This document shows, piece by piece, positions 28,562 through 37,725 of a stretch of 64,000 nt of DNA; within the stretch, counting starts at the first letter, position 1; every line of letters begins with the position of its first letter. The position numbers and the translations under genes are program-made. The DNA is from Solicola gregarius (GTDB lineage: Bacteria; Actinomycetota; Actinomycetes; Propionibacteriales; Nocardioidaceae), in NCBI RefSeq assembly GCF_025790165.1, contig NZ_CP094970.1, forward strand, positions 3,348,001 to 3,412,000. The letters are read 5' to 3'. The notes under the pieces are model-generated. The model ran no database searches, was not told the origin of the DNA, and saw nothing but the letters and a program-made list of their open reading frames with translations.

Positions 28562-29059
28562 GTGGCAGACCAGGTCGATCGCGTACTCGAGCAGTGGGCC
28601 GCGATGCGTCCGGAGCTCGACGCTTCGCCGATGGGCGTGATCGGGCGGCTCTCGCGGCTCTCGCGGCTGATCGACGTACGCCTGCGCGAGACGTTCCGTA
28701 CGCACGGACTCGACGGGGCGTCCTTCGACGTGCTCGCCACCCTGCGGCGGAGCAACTCCGAGCATCGGCTCACGCCGGCGGCCCTCATGCGTGCGTCGAT
28801 GATCACCTCGGGCGCCGTCACGCAGCGGCTCGACCGGCTCGAGGCCAAGGGGCTCGTGGCGCGTGCGCCGCACGAGACCGACGGCCGCGGTGTGTACGTG
28901 ACGCTGACCGACGAGGGCCGGGCGCTGGTCGACGAGACCCTGCCCGACCACCTCGCCACCGAGGCGGGCATCCTCGCCGCGCTCGGCGGCGACGAGCAGG
29001 CCGCCCTTGCCGACTCCCTGCGCACGCTGCTCGAGTCGCTCGGCGACGGGGTCGACTGA
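28562..29059 (+). CDS. MarR-family transcriptional regulator
   Basis: 165 residues. Winged helix: ASFDVLATLRRSNSEHRLTPAALMRASMITSGAVTQRLDRLEAKGLVAR followed by the wing DGRGVYVTLTDEGR, typical MarR. The start is GTG. It is translationally coupled (TGATG) to the esterase gene and divergent from the DMT transporter, so it probably senses a compound handled by one of these. Ligand unknown. Confidence 0.9.
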   Translation: MADQVDRVLEQWAAMRPELDASPMGVIGRLSRLSRLIDVRLRETFRTHGLDGASFDVLATLRRSNSEHRLTPAALMRASMITSGAVTQRLDRLEAKGLVARAPHETDGRGVYVTLTDEGRALVDETLPDHLATEAGILAALGGDEQAALADSLRTLLESLGDGVD

Positions 29060-30018
29060 TGGGTCGGGGGATTCCGCTACGCACGCGAGTGTTCACCGGG
29101 CTCACCGGCCGGCTCGGTACGCCGATCGACTCGATGGACCCGGCCGACCTGCCGGCGCTGCGTCGCCGCCGCGCCCGCGTACAACGATCGCGACTGGCCA
29201 GGCTGGTCGTCGGCCGACCGGCAGCGGGTTGCGAGATCGCCGACCGGACCGTTTCCTTCGGCGCGAATGCGTTGCGGATGCGCGTCTATCGGCCTGCGGG
29301 CGCCACCGGGTCGCTGCCGGGTGTCGTCGCCTTCCACGGCGGCGGCTTCGTGCTCGGTGACCCCGAGCAGGCGGAGTGGCTGTGCAGCCAGGTCGCCGTT
29401 CGCACGCGGGCCGTGGTCGTCTCGGCCGAGTATCGCCTCGCGCCGGAGCACCCGTACCCGGCCGCGATCGACGACGCGTGGTCGGCGACCCGCTGGGCGT
29501 ACGACAATGCGGACGAGCTCGACATCGACCGCGACCGGTTCGCGATCATGGGCGAGAGCGCGGGCGGCACGCTCGCCGCGGTGGTCGCCATCAAGGCGCG
29601 CGACGCGGGCGGACCCCGGCTGCGGGCACAGGCGCTGCTCTATCCCGCCGTCGAGATGACCGAGACGTTCGACTCCGAACGTCGCAATGCGGCCGGCCCG
29701 ATCGTCACCTCCGCTCAGCTGAAGGGCTTCTCGAGGATGTACCTCGCCGGTGCCGACGGCAGCGACCCGCTCGCCTCGCCACTGCGTACGCCCGACCTCG
29801 CCGGCGTCGCGCCCGCACTCATCCAGACCGCCGAGTACGACCCCTTGCGCGACAACGGCAGCCGGTACGCCGCGGCGCTCCGCCACGCCGGCGTGCCTGT
29901 GCGGTACACGTGCTATCGGGGCGCGGTGCACGGCTACCTCAACATGCCCGGCGTCGTCCCCGCTGCACAGCAGGCGATCGGCGAGGTCGAACGCGAGCTC
30001 CGCAGGTTGCTGCAGTGA
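29059..30018 (+). CDS. Alpha/beta hydrolase, hormone-sensitive-lipase-type esterase
   Basis: 319 residues. The oxyanion motif HGGGFVLG, nucleophile GESAGG, Asp in TAEYDPLRD and His in GAVHGYL give a full catalytic triad of the HSL (family IV) esterases. No signal peptide. It hydrolyses short-chain esters; the natural substrate is unknown. The ATG overlaps the MarR stop codon, indicating coupled translation. Confidence 0.9.
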   Translation: MGRGIPLRTRVFTGLTGRLGTPIDSMDPADLPALRRRRARVQRSRLARLVVGRPAAGCEIADRTVSFGANALRMRVYRPAGATGSLPGVVAFHGGGFVLGDPEQAEWLCSQVAVRTRAVVVSAEYRLAPEHPYPAAIDDAWSATRWAYDNADELDIDRDRFAIMGESAGGTLAAVVAIKARDAGGPRLRAQALLYPAVEMTETFDSERRNAAGPIVTSAQLKGFSRMYLAGADGSDPLASPLRTPDLAGVAPALIQTAEYDPLRDNGSRYAAALRHAGVPVRYTCYRGAVHGYLNMPGVVPAAQQAIGEVERELRRLLQ

Positions 30019-30037
30019 GCCGTCTGCGCGGTGGCGT

Positions 30038-30080
30038 CGGTGTGGGATCGGTGGATACCTATTCCATCGATCCCACACCG
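30038..30080. repeat. Intergenic hairpin, family E copy 1 (loop GATACCTATT)
   Basis: Perfect 13-base arms CGGTGTGGGATCG / CGATCCCACACCG with an inner TGGA/TCCA pair and a loop containing GATACCTATT. Copy 2 (63761-63811) keeps the loop and has a compensating base-pair change in the stem. It lies 20 bases after the esterase stop; the remaining spacer to 30243 shows only the 5'-nucleotidase promoter region. Confidence 0.85.
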
Positions 30081-30243
30081 ACTCCGCAGCCGCGCGCTCG
30101 GAGCAGCGGATCAGCAACCATCCGGCGGCCGCGACCAGGGCGATGACGCACCCGCGAACTCCGCGTGAACGCCGGCGAGCGCCGACGCGAGCGACCTCCG
30201 CCTGTGGGAAGGTAGGGCGCTGTCGTGAGTACTGGAGGAGACA

Positions 30244-32070
30244 ATGGACGATCAGGGCACTACGGTCGGTCGCCGCACCCTGCTTGGCGGCGCCGCCGCG
30301 GCTAGCGCGCTCACTGCCGCCGGATTCGCGGGCGCACCGACGTTCGCCGCGAAGCCCAACCGCCGGACGCTCACCGTCCTCGGCACGACCGACCTGCACG
30401 GCAACGTGTACAACTGGGACTACTACCGCGACGCGCCGTACGATGACGCCGACGGCAACGACGTCGGGCTCGCCAAGATCGCCACCCTCGTCGAGGCTTT
30501 GCGCCACAAGCGGGGCGCGAAGCGCACGCTGCTGCTCGACAACGGCGACACCATCCAGGGCACCCCGCTGGCGTATTACTACGCCCGCATCAAGCCGATC
30601 ACCGATGGCGCGAAGCATCCGATGGCGACCGCGATGAACCTGATGCGATTCGACGCCTCGGTCGTCGGCAACCACGAGTTCAACTACGGCATCCCGACGC
30701 TGCGTGCGTACGAACAGCAGATCCGGTTCCCGCTGTTGGGCGCGAACGTGCACAACTGGGACGACGGGCGGCCGGCGCTCACGCCGTACGTGATCCGGCG
30801 CGTCGACCTCGGCTTCCATCGACCGGTCAAGATCGGAATCCTCGGACTCACCACACCGGGTAGCGCGATCTGGGACAAGGCGAACGTCGAGGGCAAGCTG
30901 GAGTTCACCGGCATCGTCGAGCAGGCCAGGCTGTGGGTACCGGTCGTACGCCGTGCGGGCGCCGACGTGGTGATCGTGCTGTCTCACTCGGGCATGGACC
31001 TCTCGTCGTCGTACGGCGACGCGCTGCCGTACCCGGAGAACACCTCCGAGCGGCTCGCGAAGGTGGTGCCCGGCATCGACATGGTGCTGTGCGGTCACAC
31101 CCATGTCGACATTCCCGAGCGCATCGTGAAGAACAAACGAACCGACAACAAGGTCCTTCTGACGCAGCCGATGCGATGGGGCATGCGGCTGGCCGTCGCC
31201 GACCTCGAGATCGAGCGGAAAGGCAACCGGTTCGAGGTCGTACGCCGCAACGCGCGAACCCTGAACGCCAACACGGTCAAGGCGGACAAGCGCATCACCA
31301 AGCGACTCCGCAAGCCGCACCAGAAGGTCATCGCGTACGTCAACTCCGTCATCGGCACCGCGGCCGAAGCCATGTCGGCCGCGACCTCGCGGTACGAGGA
31401 CTCCGCGGCAATGGACTTCATCAACCTCGTCCAGGCACAGGCGGTGAAGGCGGCGTTGGCCGGTACGCCGGACGAGGCGCTGCCGGTGCTGAGCATCGCG
31501 GCGCCGTTCAACCGGGAGGCGGCCATCCCGGCCGGCGACGTGTCCGTACGCGACGTCGCGGGGCTTTACATCTTCGACAACACGCTGATGGCGATCAAGC
31601 TCACCGGCGCTCAGGTCAAGGACTACCTGGAGAAGTCGGTCGAGTACTTCAAGCCGGTCGACGGCACAGGTCCGTTCCCGCCAGATGATGTGACGAACGC
31701 CCCGACCGATGCCGCGCCGGACGGCACACCCGACTATAACTACGACATCATGGGCGGGCTCGATGCCGCGCTCACGTACGACATCGACCTCGGCAAGGAG
31801 GTCGGGTCGCGCATCACCGGTCTCGCGTACGACGGTCAGCCGCTCGACGATGCGGGGGAGTACGTGATCGCGATCAACAACTATCGACAGTCCGGTGGTG
31901 GCGGCTTCCCGCACATGGCCGACGCGCCGGTGGTCTACAACGCGCAGGTCGAGATCCGGCAGCTGATCATCGACTGGGTGACCGAGCAGGGCGAGATCGA
32001 CCCCGCGTCGTTCTTCACCACCGACTGGCGGCTCACGTACAACGGCGAGCCGATCCAGATCCAACGCTGA
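30244..32070 (+). CDS. Tat-exported 5'-nucleotidase / metallophosphatase
   Basis: 608 residues. The N-terminus GRRTLLGGAAAASALTAAG is a twin-arginine signal. The metallophosphatase domain follows: TTDLHGN, DNGDTIQG, GNHEFNYG, SHSG and CGHTHVDI, all metal ligands present. The C-terminal 5'-nucleotidase domain has FNREAAIPAGDV and NNYRQSGGGGF, which form the substrate pocket. It should release phosphate from nucleotides or 2',3'-cyclic nucleotides outside the cell. The ribosome site GGAGGA is strong. Its last codons and stop lie inside the left arm of a 103-bp palindrome. Confidence 0.92.
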   Translation: MDDQGTTVGRRTLLGGAAAASALTAAGFAGAPTFAAKPNRRTLTVLGTTDLHGNVYNWDYYRDAPYDDADGNDVGLAKIATLVEALRHKRGAKRTLLLDNGDTIQGTPLAYYYARIKPITDGAKHPMATAMNLMRFDASVVGNHEFNYGIPTLRAYEQQIRFPLLGANVHNWDDGRPALTPYVIRRVDLGFHRPVKIGILGLTTPGSAIWDKANVEGKLEFTGIVEQARLWVPVVRRAGADVVIVLSHSGMDLSSSYGDALPYPENTSERLAKVVPGIDMVLCGHTHVDIPERIVKNKRTDNKVLLTQPMRWGMRLAVADLEIERKGNRFEVVRRNARTLNANTVKADKRITKRLRKPHQKVIAYVNSVIGTAAEAMSAATSRYEDSAAMDFINLVQAQAVKAALAGTPDEALPVLSIAAPFNREAAIPAGDVSVRDVAGLYIFDNTLMAIKLTGAQVKDYLEKSVEYFKPVDGTGPFPPDDVTNAPTDAAPDGTPDYNYDIMGGLDAALTYDIDLGKEVGSRITGLAYDGQPLDDAGEYVIAINNYRQSGGGGFPHMADAPVVYNAQVEIRQLIIDWVTEQGEIDPASFFTTDWRLTYNGEPIQIQR

Positions 32071-32165
32071 GGAGAGGATTCTGGCCCCGTGAGGAGAGAT
32101 TGCGTGCACGGTGCCACCGTGCACGCAATCTCTCCTCACGGGGCCAGAATCCTCTCCTCAGCGTT
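32063..32165. repeat. Perfect 103-bp palindrome, family C copy 2
   Basis: 51-base arms around one central base (32114); each base pair was checked and no mismatch found. The outer arm starts ACGCTGAGGAGAGGATTCTG and includes the 5'-nucleotidase stop codon. GGAGAGGATTC and TGAGGAGAG blocks are shared with 23168-23264. It lies 12 bases before the next gene. Confidence 0.95.
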
Positions 32166-32177
32166 TAGCATGAATGC

Positions 32178-33083
32178 ATGCGGATGCCTCTCGTACGTAC
32201 CCATTGGCTGCGCGAGATCGCCGCGCTCGATCCGGCGGTCGACTACGAGCGGATCGCCGCGATCACGGCCAGGCACGAGTTCCCCTGGGATCTCCAACAG
32301 GCATTGAGCTTCGCGCTGTTTCGCACGTACGCCGTGCCGAGCATCGGACGGCTCCTGTATGAGACGGGCGAGTTCACCGAACGAACGCAGCGGCGCCACG
32401 ACGACACCGCTCTGCTGCTCGACGAGATGAGCGAGCACGGCCTGGAGTCGCCCGGCGGGCGGCGCGCCATCCGCAGGGTCAACCGCATGCACGGCGGGTA
32501 CGACATAGCGGACGACGACATGCGGTACGTGCTGGCGACCTTCGTGGTGACGCCCGTGCGATGGATCGAGTCGTACGGCTGGCGCCGTCTGCGGCCCGCC
32601 GAGATCGAGGCCGCGACCGCGTACTACCGCCGACTCGGCACCTTGATGGGCATCCGTGACGTGCCCGAGACGTATGAAGGTTTCGCGGACCTGCTCGACA
32701 CCTACGAGCGGCGGCACTTCGCGTACGACGAGGGCGCCCGTCGCGTCGCCGACGCGACGCTCGCCCTGCTCTGCTCGTTCTATCCGCGGCCGCTTCGCCG
32801 AGCGGTGCGGGTGTTCGCGCTGAGCATGATGGACGACCACCTACTTCAGGCGTTCGACTACACGCCGCCCCGGCGCAGTGTCGTACGCGCGTCGCGCGGC
32901 GCCCTCCGGCTTCGCGGGCGCGCCGAACGGTTCCTACCCGCGCGTCGCAAGCCCAAGCAGACAAGGGATCTGCGCATCATCCGCAGCTACCCCAACGGCT
33001 TCGACGTCGACCACCTCGGCACATTCCCGACCGGGTGCCCGGTGCCACACACCGGATCAGGAAGCGCGGAACCGGCTCGGTGA
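32178..33083 (+). CDS. MpaB/rubber-oxygenase-like protein (DUF2236)
   Basis: 301 residues, no signal peptide. Helical protein matching the DUF2236 pattern: RRVNRMHGGYDIADDDMRYVLATFVVTPVRW with conserved His, Asp and Arg, related to MpaB and latex-clearing (Lcp) heme oxygenases. The fold is inferred from these motifs; heme binding and the substrate are unknown. The ATG at 32178 lies just after the long palindrome. The 3' end overlaps the convergent amine-oxidase gene by 27 bases. Confidence 0.75.
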   Translation: MRMPLVRTHWLREIAALDPAVDYERIAAITARHEFPWDLQQALSFALFRTYAVPSIGRLLYETGEFTERTQRRHDDTALLLDEMSEHGLESPGGRRAIRRVNRMHGGYDIADDDMRYVLATFVVTPVRWIESYGWRRLRPAEIEAATAYYRRLGTLMGIRDVPETYEGFADLLDTYERRHFAYDEGARRVADATLALLCSFYPRPLRRAVRVFALSMMDDHLLQAFDYTPPRRSVVRASRGALRLRGRAERFLPARRKPKQTRDLRIIRSYPNGFDVDHLGTFPTGCPVPHTGSGSAEPAR

Positions 33084-34196
33084 CAGGAAGCCTGCCTCCG
33101 GATGTGAGTCGAGTCCGAGCGCCTGGTCGACTGCGATCGAGGCGTACGCCGGCGACATCTTGAAGCCTGCGCCGGAGCAGCCGGTCGCGAGGAAGATCCG
33201 GCTGCTTCCGGGCTGCGCGCCGACCAACGGCACACGGTCGGTCGTATAGAGGTCGGGGTACGCGTCGGACCGCACGATGTCTGGAATCAGTCCGGGGAAG
33301 AACGCCTGGACAGTCTCACGCGTCTCCGCGACCTCCGCGTGGGTCAGCTCCCGGAACAGGTCCGATGCGTCCTCGGCCGGCTGCGAGCGGCCGTCGAGCG
33401 TCGCCTTCACGGTGGAGCCGTCGATCGAGGGCGCACCGTACATCGACATGCTCTCGGAGATGCGGATGAAGATCGGGAAACGCTCGGGCGCGAACTCCTC
33501 GGGTTCGCGCGCATGGAACCAGGTCAGGTAGATCCGCGCGGGATACACCTGCTCGCGCAGGTGCGTAGGCAGCAGATCGCCGCTCCACCCGCCGCCCGCG
33601 ACAACGACACGATCGAACGTCCAGGAACGCTCGCCGTCGGACACCGCGACGCCATCGACCGACTCGCGAATCGTGCGGATCCGGCAGTCGCGTACGACCT
33701 CCGCTCCCCGCTGCTGTGCAGTGTGGATGGCGCCGAGGACGGCGGAGTCCGTACGCAGGTATCCGGCGTTCGGGTCATAGACCGCGACATCCCCGTCGTC
33801 GACGGCGTGTTGCGGGAATTGCCTGCCGATCTCCGAGCTGTCGAGGATCTCGTGCTCGGTACCGTTCGCACGTGCTGACTCGAGAAGGGCCGGAATGTAC
33901 GACCCGTCGGCCGCGCCGATGGAGAGGCCGCCGACCCGATGCAGGATCGGCATGCCTGCGTCGGTCTCGAGCTCCCGCCACAAGGTGCGGGCGCGGGTGA
34001 GTACCGGGTGGTACGGATGTGGGTCGCGGTACGTCATTCGGAACAACCGCGTGTCTCCGCCGACCGCGCTGCGCGAGTGGGCCGGAGATGCAGCCTCGAA
34101 GCCGACGACCGACGACGAGACAAGGCTGGCCCGCCAGAGGGCCATGCTGCCGACCGATCCGAGGCCGATGACGGCGACGCGTGCGTCCGTTGTCAT
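33057..34196 (-). CDS. N-methyl-amino-acid oxidase (SolA/MTOX-like flavoprotein)
   Basis: 379 residues, DAO-type flavoprotein. FAD fold VAVIGLGSVGSMALW; GGDTRLFR near residue 48, as in monomeric sarcosine/N-methyltryptophan oxidases; VVVAGGGWSGDLLP; and the C-terminal YTTDRVPLVG with FLATGCSGAGFKMSP, where the Cys at the family's covalent-flavin position is present. It should oxidise an N-methylated or secondary amino acid, giving H2O2. The ATG at 34196 overlaps the ABC ATPase stop codon (TGATG), tying it to the transporter operon, so the transported compound is likely its substrate. Confidence 0.88.
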   Translation of the reverse strand: MTTDARVAVIGLGSVGSMALWRASLVSSSVVGFEAASPAHSRSAVGGDTRLFRMTYRDPHPYHPVLTRARTLWRELETDAGMPILHRVGGLSIGAADGSYIPALLESARANGTEHEILDSSEIGRQFPQHAVDDGDVAVYDPNAGYLRTDSAVLGAIHTAQQRGAEVVRDCRIRTIRESVDGVAVSDGERSWTFDRVVVAGGGWSGDLLPTHLREQVYPARIYLTWFHAREPEEFAPERFPIFIRISESMSMYGAPSIDGSTVKATLDGRSQPAEDASDLFRELTHAEVAETRETVQAFFPGLIPDIVRSDAYPDLYTTDRVPLVGAQPGSSRIFLATGCSGAGFKMSPAYASIAVDQALGLDSHPEAGFLSPSRFRAS

Positions 34197-35020
34197 CACA
34201 GCACCCTTTCCAAGAACTGCTGCGTGCGCCGCTTCTTCGGATTGGAGAGCACCTCACGGGCGTCGCCGCGTTCGGCGATCCTCCCGGCGCTCATGAACAG
34301 CAACGAGTTGGCCACCTCGCGGGCGAACCCCATCTCATGGGTTGCGACCATCATGGTCATGCCCTTCTCGGCGAGCTGCTGCATGACGCCCAGCACCTCG
34401 CCGACGAGCTCGGGGTCCAATGCGCTCGTCGGCTCGTCGAAGAGCATCACGCTCGGCTCCATCGCGAGCGCCCGGGCGATCGCGACGCGCTGCTGTTGCC
34501 CACCACTCATCGCGGCCGGGTAGTGGCTCTCATGCCCCTCGAGGCCGACCTGTGCGAGCAAGGAGCGGGCACGCTCGGTCGCAGCCTTCCGCTTCACTCC
34601 CTTGACGAGCACGAGTCCGGACATGACGTTCTGCAGGGCAGTCATGTTCGGGAACAGGTTGAACTGCTGGAACACCATTCCGATCTGCGTACGCTGCGCT
34701 GCCACCTTCTTCTTGCTCAGCGGACGGTACTGGGTCGGTGTCTCCTCGAACCCCAGATCCTCGCCGTTGACGCGAAGTACGCCGGAGTCGATCTGCTCGA
34801 GGCCGTCGATGCAGCGCAGCAGCGTCGACTTGCCCGAGCCACTCGGCCCGATCAGGCAGCAGATCTCGCCTGCCTGGATGGACACGTCGACGTCCTGCAG
34901 CACCGTGCGATGGCCGAACGACTTGACCAGCTCCCGAGCGTACACGGTGCCGCGACCGCCGTCTGGCGGACTGGTCTCGGCCGCCTGCGTCTCGCTGTTC
35001 GGGCTGATCGTCTCGTTCAT
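34196..35020 (-). CDS. Amino-acid ABC transporter ATP-binding protein
   Basis: 274 residues, GlnQ/HisP type. Walker [10 protein letters not shown] at about 58-66, signature [17 protein letters not shown], Walker [14 protein letters not shown] and switch His in ATHEMGFA. About 25 extra polar residues precede the domain. It energises import by the permease encoded just upstream; the genes overlap by four bases. Fourth gene of the gntR-binding protein-permease-ATPase-oxidase unit. Confidence 0.95.
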   Translation of the reverse strand: MNETISPNSETQAAETSPPDGGRGTVYARELVKSFGHRTVLQDVDVSIQAGEICCLIGPSGSGKSTLLRCIDGLEQIDSGVLRVNGEDLGFEETPTQYRPLSKKKVAAQRTQIGMVFQQFNLFPNMTALQNVMSGLVLVKGVKRKAATERARSLLAQVGLEGHESHYPAAMSGGQQQRVAIARALAMEPSVMLFDEPTSALDPELVGEVLGVMQQLAEKGMTMMVATHEMGFAREVANSLLFMSAGRIAERGDAREVLSNPKKRRTQQFLERVL

Positions 35021-35901
35021 CGTGCCTCACCTACGCTCGCCATTGCCGCGTCGAGCTGACCGGGCGTTGCCTTGCGGGTCGACTTCGAGTAATGGCGTTC
35101 GATCACGGACTGCGGATAGCTCAGCGCGAGTGTGATGATCAGGTACCAAAGGCAGGCAACGATGAGCAGCGGGATCGTCTCGTAGTTGCGCGCATAGATC
35201 AGTTGCACGCTCTGCAGGAGATCCGCGACGCCGAGGACGCTGACCAGCGACGTTTCCTTGAACATGCCGATCAGCTGGTTGCCCGTCGCGGGAATGATCG
35301 TTGGCATCGCCTGCGGAATGATGACCTTGCGCATCCGCGTCCACTCGCTCATGCCCAGCGAGTCAGCGGCCTCGAGCTGCCCCTTCGGGACGGCGTTGAA
35401 CCCACCCCGGATGATCTCGGCCATGTACGCCGCCTGGTTCAGCGTGAGCCCGACGCATGCTGCCGTCGTCGCGCTCATCACGGCGTTCACGTCGACCTCG
35501 CGCCCGAAATCGGTGAACGGGATCCCGATCCTGATATCGGGATAGAGCGCCGCCACGTTGAACCAGAAGATCAGCTGGACGAGTACCGGCGTACCGCGGA
35601 AGAACGTGATGTACGCGTTCGCCAGCAGTCGTACCGGCATCACCGAGGAGGCGCGGAGGATCGCGATGAACAGTCCCAGCAAGGTGCCGAGGAACATCGT
35701 GATGAACGTCAGCGTGATCGTCAGCAGCAGGCCGTCGATCACCGACTTCTCGGTGAAGTACTCGGCGACGACGTCCCACTTGTAGTTGGGGTTGTTGGCG
35801 AGGGTGTACGCGAGGCTGAGGAAGAGGATCACGCATGCCGCCCACATGACGTACTCGACCCAGCTCCGGCGCCGTACGCGCGGCTTGGTGATGGCGTCCA
35901 T
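35017..35901 (-). CDS. Amino-acid ABC transporter permease
   Basis: 294 residues, HisM/GlnP type, with about five to six membrane helices. [19 protein letters not shown] and [15 protein letters not shown] are typical, and the EAA loop reads [26 protein letters not shown]. The single permease probably forms a homodimer. The start at ATG 35901 (MDAITKPRV) is chosen because the binding-protein gene ends at 35915; a longer frame would overlap it. Confidence 0.93.
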   Translation of the reverse strand: MDAITKPRVRRRSWVEYVMWAACVILFLSLAYTLANNPNYKWDVVAEYFTEKSVIDGLLLTITLTFITMFLGTLLGLFIAILRASSVMPVRLLANAYITFFRGTPVLVQLIFWFNVAALYPDIRIGIPFTDFGREVDVNAVMSATTAACVGLTLNQAAYMAEIIRGGFNAVPKGQLEAADSLGMSEWTRMRKVIIPQAMPTIIPATGNQLIGMFKETSLVSVLGVADLLQSVQLIYARNYETIPLLIVACLWYLIITLALSYPQSVIERHYSKSTRKATPGQLDAAMASVGEAR

Positions 35902-35914
35902 GACGATCAGCCCG

Positions 35915-36847
35915 TCAACTGAGGATCTTGGACGTGTCCATTGCACCCGCTTCGAGGCCCCACCTACTCAAAGCCTCCTCATACGTACCGTCGTCCATCA
36001 TCGACTGCACGGCCCCATGGATCGCCTCGGTAAGGGGAGACTTCTTGTCGAGGCCGATCGCGACGATGTCGTTGCCGACCTTCTTCTGGTACTGCGGTTC
36101 CAGCAGGTCGAACTGATCGGGCTGCTGCTTAGCCGCCCACGCGAGGGACGAGGTGTCGTAGAAGACCGTCTCGAGGCGTCCCGACGCGAGCTGAGTCAGC
36201 GCATCCTGGACGTTCGGCAAGGTCGTGGCGTCCACATCGTCCATGCCGGCGGCATTGCACTCCTTGGAGATCTCGGGCAGGTAGATCTCGGCCTGGGTAG
36301 TGCCGGTCATCACCGCGACCTTGTGGCCACACAGGGTCGACGGATCCTCGAAGGTGAAGTCCTCGGGGTTGTCCTTGGCGGTGATCAGCGATGAGCCGGC
36401 CTCCCAGTAGGTGATCATGTCGAGCACCTTGAGCCGTTCAGGCGTCGGCGACATGTTCGTGGTGGTGAAGTCGTACCGCCCGCCCTGCAGTCCCGGGATG
36501 ATCGTCTCGAACGAGACGTCCTTGATATCCACGTCGAGCCCGAGCTTGGTCCCGATGAGGTTCGCGATGTCGACGTTGTAGCCGATCGGCTGCTTGTCGC
36601 CCTCGGAGAGGAAGGACGTCGGCGGGTAGCTGAGATCCATGGCGACCGTGATCGCACCCGCGTCCTTGACGTCGTCGGGCACCAGCTTCTCGGCTGCCGG
36701 GTCCGCCTCGACACCCTTGGTGATGTCGGACTCCTGCTCGGTGGTCGTGGACGTTCCCCCGGCGTCCGAGTGATCCGAGCACGCGGCGAGGGAGAGTACG
36801 AGCGCAGTGCCGGCCAGCGCGGCCCCAGCACAATGACGAATGTTCAT
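35915..36847 (-). CDS. Amino-acid ABC transporter substrate-binding lipoprotein
   Basis: 310 residues. Lipobox SLAAC (Cys near residue 23), then a type II periplasmic-binding fold of family SBP_bac_3: VAMDLSYPPTSFLSEGDKQPIGYNVDIANLIGTKLG, GGRYDFTTTNMSPTPERLKVLDMITYW. It delivers a polar amino acid or amine to the permease. The surrounding N-methyl oxidase and D-amino-acid-type genes suggest a modified amino acid. It starts 45 bases after the gntR stop, probably on the same message. Confidence 0.93.
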   Translation of the reverse strand: MNIRHCAGAALAGTALVLSLAACSDHSDAGGTSTTTEQESDITKGVEADPAAEKLVPDDVKDAGAITVAMDLSYPPTSFLSEGDKQPIGYNVDIANLIGTKLGLDVDIKDVSFETIIPGLQGGRYDFTTTNMSPTPERLKVLDMITYWEAGSSLITAKDNPEDFTFEDPSTLCGHKVAVMTGTTQAEIYLPEISKECNAAGMDDVDATTLPNVQDALTQLASGRLETVFYDTSSLAWAAKQQPDQFDLLEPQYQKKVGNDIVAIGLDKKSPLTEAIHGAVQSMMDDGTYEEALSRWGLEAGAMDTSKILS

Positions 36848-36892
36848 GGTGTTCTCCTGTACGTCCGAGTCGGCCCCCGTGCTGGACCCGGA

Positions 36893-37573
36893 TCAGTTGG
36901 CGTGCTTGCTCTCGGTCAGGTGGTGAGCGGCGCTGCTCAGGTGCGTAGCGATGATGTCGGCGAGGCGTTGTGGATCCTCGGCCTCGAGTGCGGTGATGAA
37001 CTGCTCGTGATCGCGTACCAGCTCGTCGCCGGCCGGGCGGGCGATCTCCAGCCAATGCGCGCAGGTGAGCGCCTCGGCATAGAGGATCGAATATGCGTCG
37101 CTGAGGCGGGAATTGCCCGCCCCGTCGACCAGCCGGCGATGGAACGAGAGGTCGACCTCGGAGACGAGTCGGTAGTCGCGCGCCCGCACTGCGTTGTCCA
37201 GATCGGTGAGTGTCTCGCGCAGTCCGGTGACGACCTCGGCGACTCGATCGGATCCCGACGCGACGATCGCCTGTGCCGCGAACGTCTCGATGGCGCGGCG
37301 AGCGTCGTAGATCTCGGCGATGTCGCCATCGGTGAACCGGGCGACGCGTACGCCCCGATTGCGGCTCGATACCAGCAGCCGCTCGCGTACGAGCTGCTGC
37401 AGCGCCTCGCGTACCGGGGAGCGGGAGACGCCCAATTGGTTGGCAAGGGCCACCTCGCTGAGCTGCTCGCCCGGCTCGAGCGTGCCCTTGACGATCAGCT
37501 GACGTAGGTCGTCGCTGATGCGTTCGGGCACGGACTTCATCTCTAGGGACTTCAGGCTCGAGATCCGGTTCAC
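36893..37573 (-). CDS. GntR-family (FadR/FCD type) regulator of the amine cluster
   Basis: 226 residues. GntR winged helix: VPERISDDLRQLIVKGTLEPGEQLSEVALANQLGVSRSPVREALQQLVRE; the C-terminal FCD domain (EIYDARRAIETFAA, DLSFHRRLVDGAGN, DHEQFITALE) normally binds an organic acid through a metal site with His residues. The start is GTG 37573 with AGGAGG five bases upstream. It is divergent from the HAD-oxidase-dehydrogenase operon. A palindromic site in the spacer is repeated before the RidA gene, so it probably controls all three units. Confidence 0.92.
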   Translation of the reverse strand: MNRISSLKSLEMKSVPERISDDLRQLIVKGTLEPGEQLSEVALANQLGVSRSPVREALQQLVRERLLVSSRNRGVRVARFTDGDIAEIYDARRAIETFAAQAIVASGSDRVAEVVTGLRETLTDLDNAVRARDYRLVSEVDLSFHRRLVDGAGNSRLSDAYSILYAEALTCAHWLEIARPAGDELVRDHEQFITALEAEDPQRLADIIATHLSSAAHHLTESKHAN

Positions 37574-37639
37574 GTGTGCCTCCTGGCTGAGATTGCGGAG
37601 ACTGTAATCCTGCACACCGCCCACAGTCAACAGGCGACT

Positions 37640-37658
37640 GCACATTGTCGACAGTCGG
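37640..37658. promoter_or_regulatory. Probable GntR operator, copy 1
   Basis: GCACATTGTCGACAGTCGG, with a 12-base near-palindrome ATTGTCGACAGT. Its reverse complement matches the site at 43489-43506 at 16 of 18 positions. It lies between gntR and the HAD gene. Confidence 0.75.
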
Positions 37659-37725
37659 CAACTTTTGGGTTAGTGTCGGTCCACCGCCACGAGGCGAGCC
37701 CCGAATCATTGCGAAGGAGACGGCC

